This document shows positions 59,745-64,000 of a stretch of 64,000 nt of DNA, one piece after another. How positions within the stretch are numbered: the first letter of the stretch is position 1; every line of letters begins with the position of its first letter. The stretch comes from Pseudoscleropodium purum (lineage: Eukaryota > Streptophyta > Bryopsida > Hypnales > Brachytheciaceae): positions 42,894,243 to 42,958,242 of the forward strand of contig OZ017796.1 in assembly GCA_963969395.1 (NCBI GenBank), read 5' to 3'. Made by a program: the position numbers and the translations under genes. A model generated the notes under the pieces. That model saw only the letters and a list, made by a program, of their open reading frames with translations, had not been told where the DNA came from and did not search any database.

Positions 59745-62700
59745 TCATTGGCTTGAATTTTCCAAAGATAGCTTCCATTTTGTAAAACACTCAAGGCACA
59801 AATCATAGCCAATTCTAAAAGTAGCCTTTGCCTTTACACGAGGCCCAATTATAGGGATCACTTTGCATCTATCACACTGCACTCTAGCATGATAATTACC
59901 TTTAAGACAAAAAAATTTGCCTTCAAGACTAGCCAAAGAAGTTGGTGAAGATGACTCAACCAACATATAGGGTTCCAAGTTTGGACAATTCTCCCAAGAA
60001 AGAGTTTGTATTGAAGATATGCATCCCAAATTCTTTGGTAAAGAATTTAGCAAAACACAACCATCCAAATTGAGTTCAACCAAATGGTATAATTTTTCCA
60101 TTTCCTCTGGTAATGTTGCCAAGTGTGAACACTCACTTAGATTGAGAGTGGTCAAAGAAGACAAGTTCCCCACTTCCTTTGGCAAGGCCGCCAAGCTCAA
60201 ACATCTCCATAAATCAAAAGTGGTCAAGGAAGACAAATTCCCCACTTCCTTGGGCAAGGCTACCAAGTTTGAACATCCACCCAATTTGAGAGTGGTCAAG
60301 GAAGCTAAGTTCCCCACTTCTTTGGGCAAGGCCACCAAACTTGAACATCTACCCAATTTGAGAGTAGTCAAGGAAGACAAGTTCCCTACTTCCTTTGGCA
60401 ACACGACTAAGCTCGAACATCCATCCAATTTGAGAGTGGACAAGGAAGACAAATTCCCCACTTCTTTTGGCAAGGCCACCAAGCTTGAACAACCCCACAA
60501 ATCAAAAGTGGTCAAGAAAGACAAGTTCCCCATTTCCTTTGGCAAGGCTACCAAACTCAAACATCTCCGTAAATCAAGAGTGGACAAGGAAGACAGGTTT
60601 CCCACTTCCTTTGGCAAGGTCGCCAAGCTTAAACACTTACTTAGATTGAGAATGTTCAAAGAAGACAAGTTCCCTACTTCTTTGGGCAAGGCCAATAAGC
60701 TTACACATTCACTTAGATTAAGAATGGTTAAGGAAGACAAGTTCCTCACTTCTTTTGGTAAGGCCACCAAGCTTGAACAACCCCACAAATCAAGAGTGGT
60801 CAAGGAAGACAAGTTACCTACTTCCTTCGGCAAGGCCACCAAGCTTAAACATTCACTTAGATTGAGAGTAGTCAAGGTAGACAAATTCTCCACTTCTTTC
60901 GGCAAGGTCACCAAGCTTGAACAACCCCGCAAGTCAAGAGTGGTCAAGGAAGATAAATTTCTCACTTCCTTTGGCAAGACCACCAAGCTTAAAAATTTAT
61001 ATAGATTTAGAGTGGTCAAGGAAAACAAGTTCCACATTTCTTTCGGCAAGGTCACCAAGCTTGAACAACCCCACAAATCAAGAGTGGTCAAAGAAGACAA
61101 GTTCCCCACTTCCTTTGGCAAGGCCTCCAAGCTTGAACATCCACCAAATTTGAGAGAGGTCAAAGAAGACAAATTCCCCACTTCCTTTGGCAAGGCCACC
61201 AACCTTGAACACTTCCACAAACCAAAAGTGGTCAAGGAAGACAAATTCCCTATTTCCTCAGGCAAGGTCGCCAAGCTTATACACCTCCCTAAATCAAGAG
61301 TAGTCAAGGAAGACAAATTCCCTACTTCCTTTGGCAAGGCCGCCAAGCTTGAACATTCACTTAGATTGAGAGTGGTCAAAGAAGACAAGTTCCCCACTTC
61401 CTTCGGCAAGGCCACCAAACTTGAACATTCACTTAGATTGAAAGTGGTCAAAGAAGACAAGTTCCCCACTTCCTTTGGCAAGGCCACCAAACTTGAACAA
61501 CCCCACAAATCGAGAGTGGTCAAGAAAGACAAGTTCCCTACTTTCTTCGGCAAGGACATCAAGCTTGAACAACCCCACAAATCAATAGTAGTCAAGGAAG
61601 ACAAGTTCCCCACTTCCTTCGGTATGGTGGTCAAGCTTGAACACTCACTTAGATTGAGAGTGGTCAAGGAAAACAAGTTCTCCACTTCCTTTGGCAAGAC
61701 CGCCAAGCTTGAACATCCATCCAATTTGAGAATGGACAAGGAAGACAAATTCCCCACTTCTTTCGGCAAGGCCACTAAGCTTGAACAACCCCACAAATCA
61801 AGAGTGGTTAAGGAAGACAAGTTCCCCACTTCTTTTGGCAAGCCCGCCAAGCTCATACATCTTCGTAAATTAAGAGTGGTCAAGGAAGTCAAGCTCCCCA
61901 CTTCCTTCGGCAAGGTCACCAAGCTAAAACACTTACTTAGATTGAGAGTGGTCAAAGAAGACAAGTTCCCCACTTCTTTGGGCAAGGTCAACAAGCTTGA
62001 ACATTCACTTAGATTGAGAGTTGTCAAGGAAGACAAGGTCCCCACTTCATTTGGTAAGGCTACCAAGTGAAAACAAAAACTGAAATTGAGACTCAATAAA
62101 CTTTGGCTTGATGCAAATTTGTTAGGGAAGTGTTGAAGGAAGCCAAGCCCTACTAGATGTAGAATTTTTAGTGATGCATGAGTACCACAAAGATCTAATA
62201 TTCTCTCCCTCAAAGTAATTGTAGTACCCACTGGAAGTGTATCTGGCAATCTAATCCAATCTGGAGAGTTTCCTATTATAATTGCCTCCAATTGGGAACA
62301 TTGTGAAGCTACTTGAAGTAATAAACCCAAGTTGTCCAGATGTTCTTTAGGACTACCTATAGAGGTCACCAAAATCATCACACGAAGTTTTTGAAAATCA
62401 AAACACTTGTCTTGTTGAACAATATTTTCTTGCCCAAAAATGCCTTCATGAACCTCAAAATCCGATCGAACCTCAAAGTCATGTTGAACAATAGTTCCTT
62501 GCCAAGAAATGCCTTCAAGAACTTCAACATCCTGTAGTCAAAAAAATTCTTATTAGAACATATTACCTCATCATTAAGTGGCTTCAAATGAAAATTAACT
62601 TTTTTCTAACATATTTGAAAACTTGATTACAATTTGTAGAGTAATATAGGTTCAAATGTTTGTAAATTACATTCAAAATTATATTACAAAACATGACCAC

Positions 62701-64000
62701 TTTCCCACTTGCACTATTATATTAATACCTTGCTTGTAAATCCACTTTCTGGAATCATGGATGCCTTCCAAACTCTTGAATCTTTGGCAATCATTCGACC
62801 CATGTCACGAAGTTGGTCATGCATTTCTAGAATGTCACCATCTTCATTCACCTTCAACAAGGACATGTCAATCAATCTTTCTAATTTGTCCACTGGAAGG
62901 ATGCCATCTTTGGACCACATGTCCAAAATCATCGCCTTTGATATGCCAGATGGATAAACATCCCGACAAAAGAAACAAGCCACATCCAAAAACATATTCT
63001 TTTCAACACCATTGTTCAATTCATCGTAGCTTATTTTCAAGGTGTTCCAAATTTCTTCATCACCATCCAAATTCCTTCCTCTTGCCATCCTTTGTAAAGC
63101 TCGTTCCCAACTTCGCAACCTCTCTTTAGTGCGGAGAAATGAACCCATCACTTTCAAGCTCAAAGGCAAGCCATTGCAAGCTTTTACAACATGCTTGCGT
63201 AAGACCTCAAAGTCCGGTGATAAAGAACCAACACCCCAAGAAAGGTGAGTGGTGAAAAGTGTTGTTGCTGCCCTTTCATCCAACAATTCAACATCCAACT
63301 TTCCCTCAACACTCACAAATGATTCTATTGTGCTCCATTTGCGTGTTGTAAAAATTATTATAGTCCCTTTGCTAGCTTGCACAATGCTAGGAGGCACAAT
63401 ATCACGAACTTGAGCTTCATCTTTAACATCATCTAGTATTAAAAGAACCTTGTTTCCAACTAAGAGTTCTTTTATCATCATTTGGGCATCTTCCATATTC
63501 TTGGGTTTCTTATCATTCTCAAGTTTGGAAAATATCTTGCACAATATCTCATATGAACTTTGATAGTTTTTGCAGTGCGCAACAAAGCATGATGCATGAT
63601 ATAAGGATTTCACTTTCGTGTCATCAAATATTGCCTTTGCTAGTGTGGTCTTGCCAATTCCACCCATGCCAACAATTCCTACATAGTTCATTGTCAAAAG
63701 CTTTTTGGCTTTAGACAATTGATGTTCCAGATCAACCAAAACTTCCTTTGGAGATGCAAGTCCCTCATTCACCTGCATAAATACAAAAGTCATATTTACA
63801 GAATCATTTTCTCATATAAATAAAACACTTATATTGAAACTACAAATGCTAAATATCAAAGGGAATTACAACAAATAAACATCACTACATGACTATTCGA
63901 GTTTAGTAATTTCGTACCTTTTGCACATGGTCTATGATGGATATGGAATCTTCTAAGCTGTAGGGTGAGCCAAATTGTGGAACCATCTCACGTGAATATG
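59745..64000 (-). CDS. NLR disease-resistance protein (NB-ARC-LRR with C-terminal ZZ-like finger), 5' end outside window
   Basis: Three exons are visible: 64000-63918 (partial), 63772-62729 and 62531-59745, with GT-AG borders in phase 0. Exon two holds the NB-ARC switch: P-loop GMGGIGKTTLAKAIF, kinase-2 VLLILDDVKD, RNBS-B GTIIIFTTRKW, GLPL CNGLPLSLKVMGSF, RNBS-D-like MFLDVACFF and MHDQLRDMGR. LDDV and the RNBS-D form fit the TIR-NLR class, but the N-terminal domain lies beyond 64000. Exon three has a linker with a small internal duplication, 28-29 near-identical 24-residue LRRs (62069-59982), and a Cys-rich tail resembling a ZZ zinc finger. NLRs are cytosolic or nuclear immune receptors that bind ADP/ATP through NB-ARC and sense pathogen effectors. 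No break was seen. Confidence 0.9.
59784..59891 (-). other. Degenerate ZZ-type zinc-finger-like domain at the NLR C-terminus
   Basis: About 35 residues reading HARVQCDRCKVIPIIGPR followed by GYDLCLECF. The ZZ-finger hallmarks CDxC, PIxGxR and YDLCxxCF are present. The middle Cys pair normally after the Arg-Tyr is missing (KAKATFRI instead), and so are the two distal His. One zinc site (CDRC with CLEC) could still form. ZZ fingers bind protein N-termini or histone tails. The role here is unknown. Confidence 0.7.
59982..62069 (-). repeat. 72-bp tandem coding repeat (28-29 leucine-rich repeats)
   Basis: The NLR's LRR block consists of consecutive 24-codon units of the form SL.ALPKEVGNLSSLTTL.L..CS. 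The first and last units are more divergent (HLVALPNEVG, LLNSLPKNLG). The exact 72-nt period is kept through about 2.1 kb with no indel seen. The variable positions are mainly the residues after TTL, the solvent-exposed strand positions. The repeat also leaves a long antisense frame open. Confidence 0.93.

Noticed and set aside
59982..62069. Regular repeats suggestive of a CRISPR-like array
   Set aside because: The 72-bp units are contiguous coding LRRs in a plant gene without unique spacers.
60019..62070. 683-codon open frame on the plus strand
   Set aside because: It is antisense to the NLR's LRR array. The exact 72-bp repetition keeps this frame open once it is open in one unit; its monotonous Lys/Phe/Thr-rich product resembles no protein.

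Overview
This window is nuclear DNA of a land plant. The genes have GT-AG introns, plant-specific transcription factor families (a SHAQKYF-type MYB and a SIP1-clade trihelix), a plant NB-ARC-LRR resistance gene, and Ty1/copia and Ty3-type retroelements. Genes are sparse (four recognisable host genes in 64 kb) and lie in AT-rich, repeat-laden DNA. A piggyBac-type remnant and a cytosine-methyltransferase-bearing Ty3 element are unusual for a flowering plant, so a non-flowering land plant (gymnosperm, fern or bryophyte) seems more likely. The sequence alone does not settle this.

Layout. About 0.9-3.4 kb: badly decayed transposase-like coding DNA. 3.7-8.5 kb: AT-rich spacer. 9.1-11.3 kb (+): two-exon DIVARICATA-like MYB gene with a 5'UTR intron and an upstream ORF. 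15.0-16.8 kb (-): two-exon trihelix factor, with its long probable 3'UTR down to about 13.3 kb. 20.9-25.5 kb (-): nine-exon metallo-beta-lactamase-fold hydrolase with a probable plastid transit peptide; every splice phase closes and gives 363 codons. 25.6-34.6 kb: repeats, unrecognised ORF remains and a piggyBac transposase pseudogene (31.8-33.2 kb, +).

35.0-41.45 kb (-): a Ty3-type retroelement whose single reading frame runs Gag (two zinc knuckles) - aspartic protease - DNMT3-like C5 cytosine methyltransferase - reverse transcriptase. It is broken only by in-frame stops of the C-to-T type. It ends in a short inverted copy of its own RT segment and is flanked by a 4-5 bp target duplication. 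It sits inside a repeat that has an uninterrupted copy at 46.7-47.3 kb.

44.5-49.0 kb: an inverted partner of a 26 kb repeat, then a decayed duplicate of the hydrolase locus (19.2-23.9 kb) in which the central exons are replaced by that repeat, with a 330-bp CACTA-ended foldback element inserted. 49-53 kb: AT-rich spacer, a TA microsatellite and a CpG-dense 180-bp patch. 53.28-58.24 kb (+): a young Ty1/copia element (255-bp LTRs, 4 differences, TSD ctttt) lacking the RT catalytic core. 59.7-64.0 kb (-): 3' part of an NLR gene (NB-ARC, 28-29 near-identical 24-residue LRRs, C-terminal degenerate ZZ-like zinc finger), running off the right edge.

The host genes look functionally unrelated. The window's main interest is the methyltransferase-carrying retroelement and the NLR with an extra C-terminal zinc-finger-like domain.
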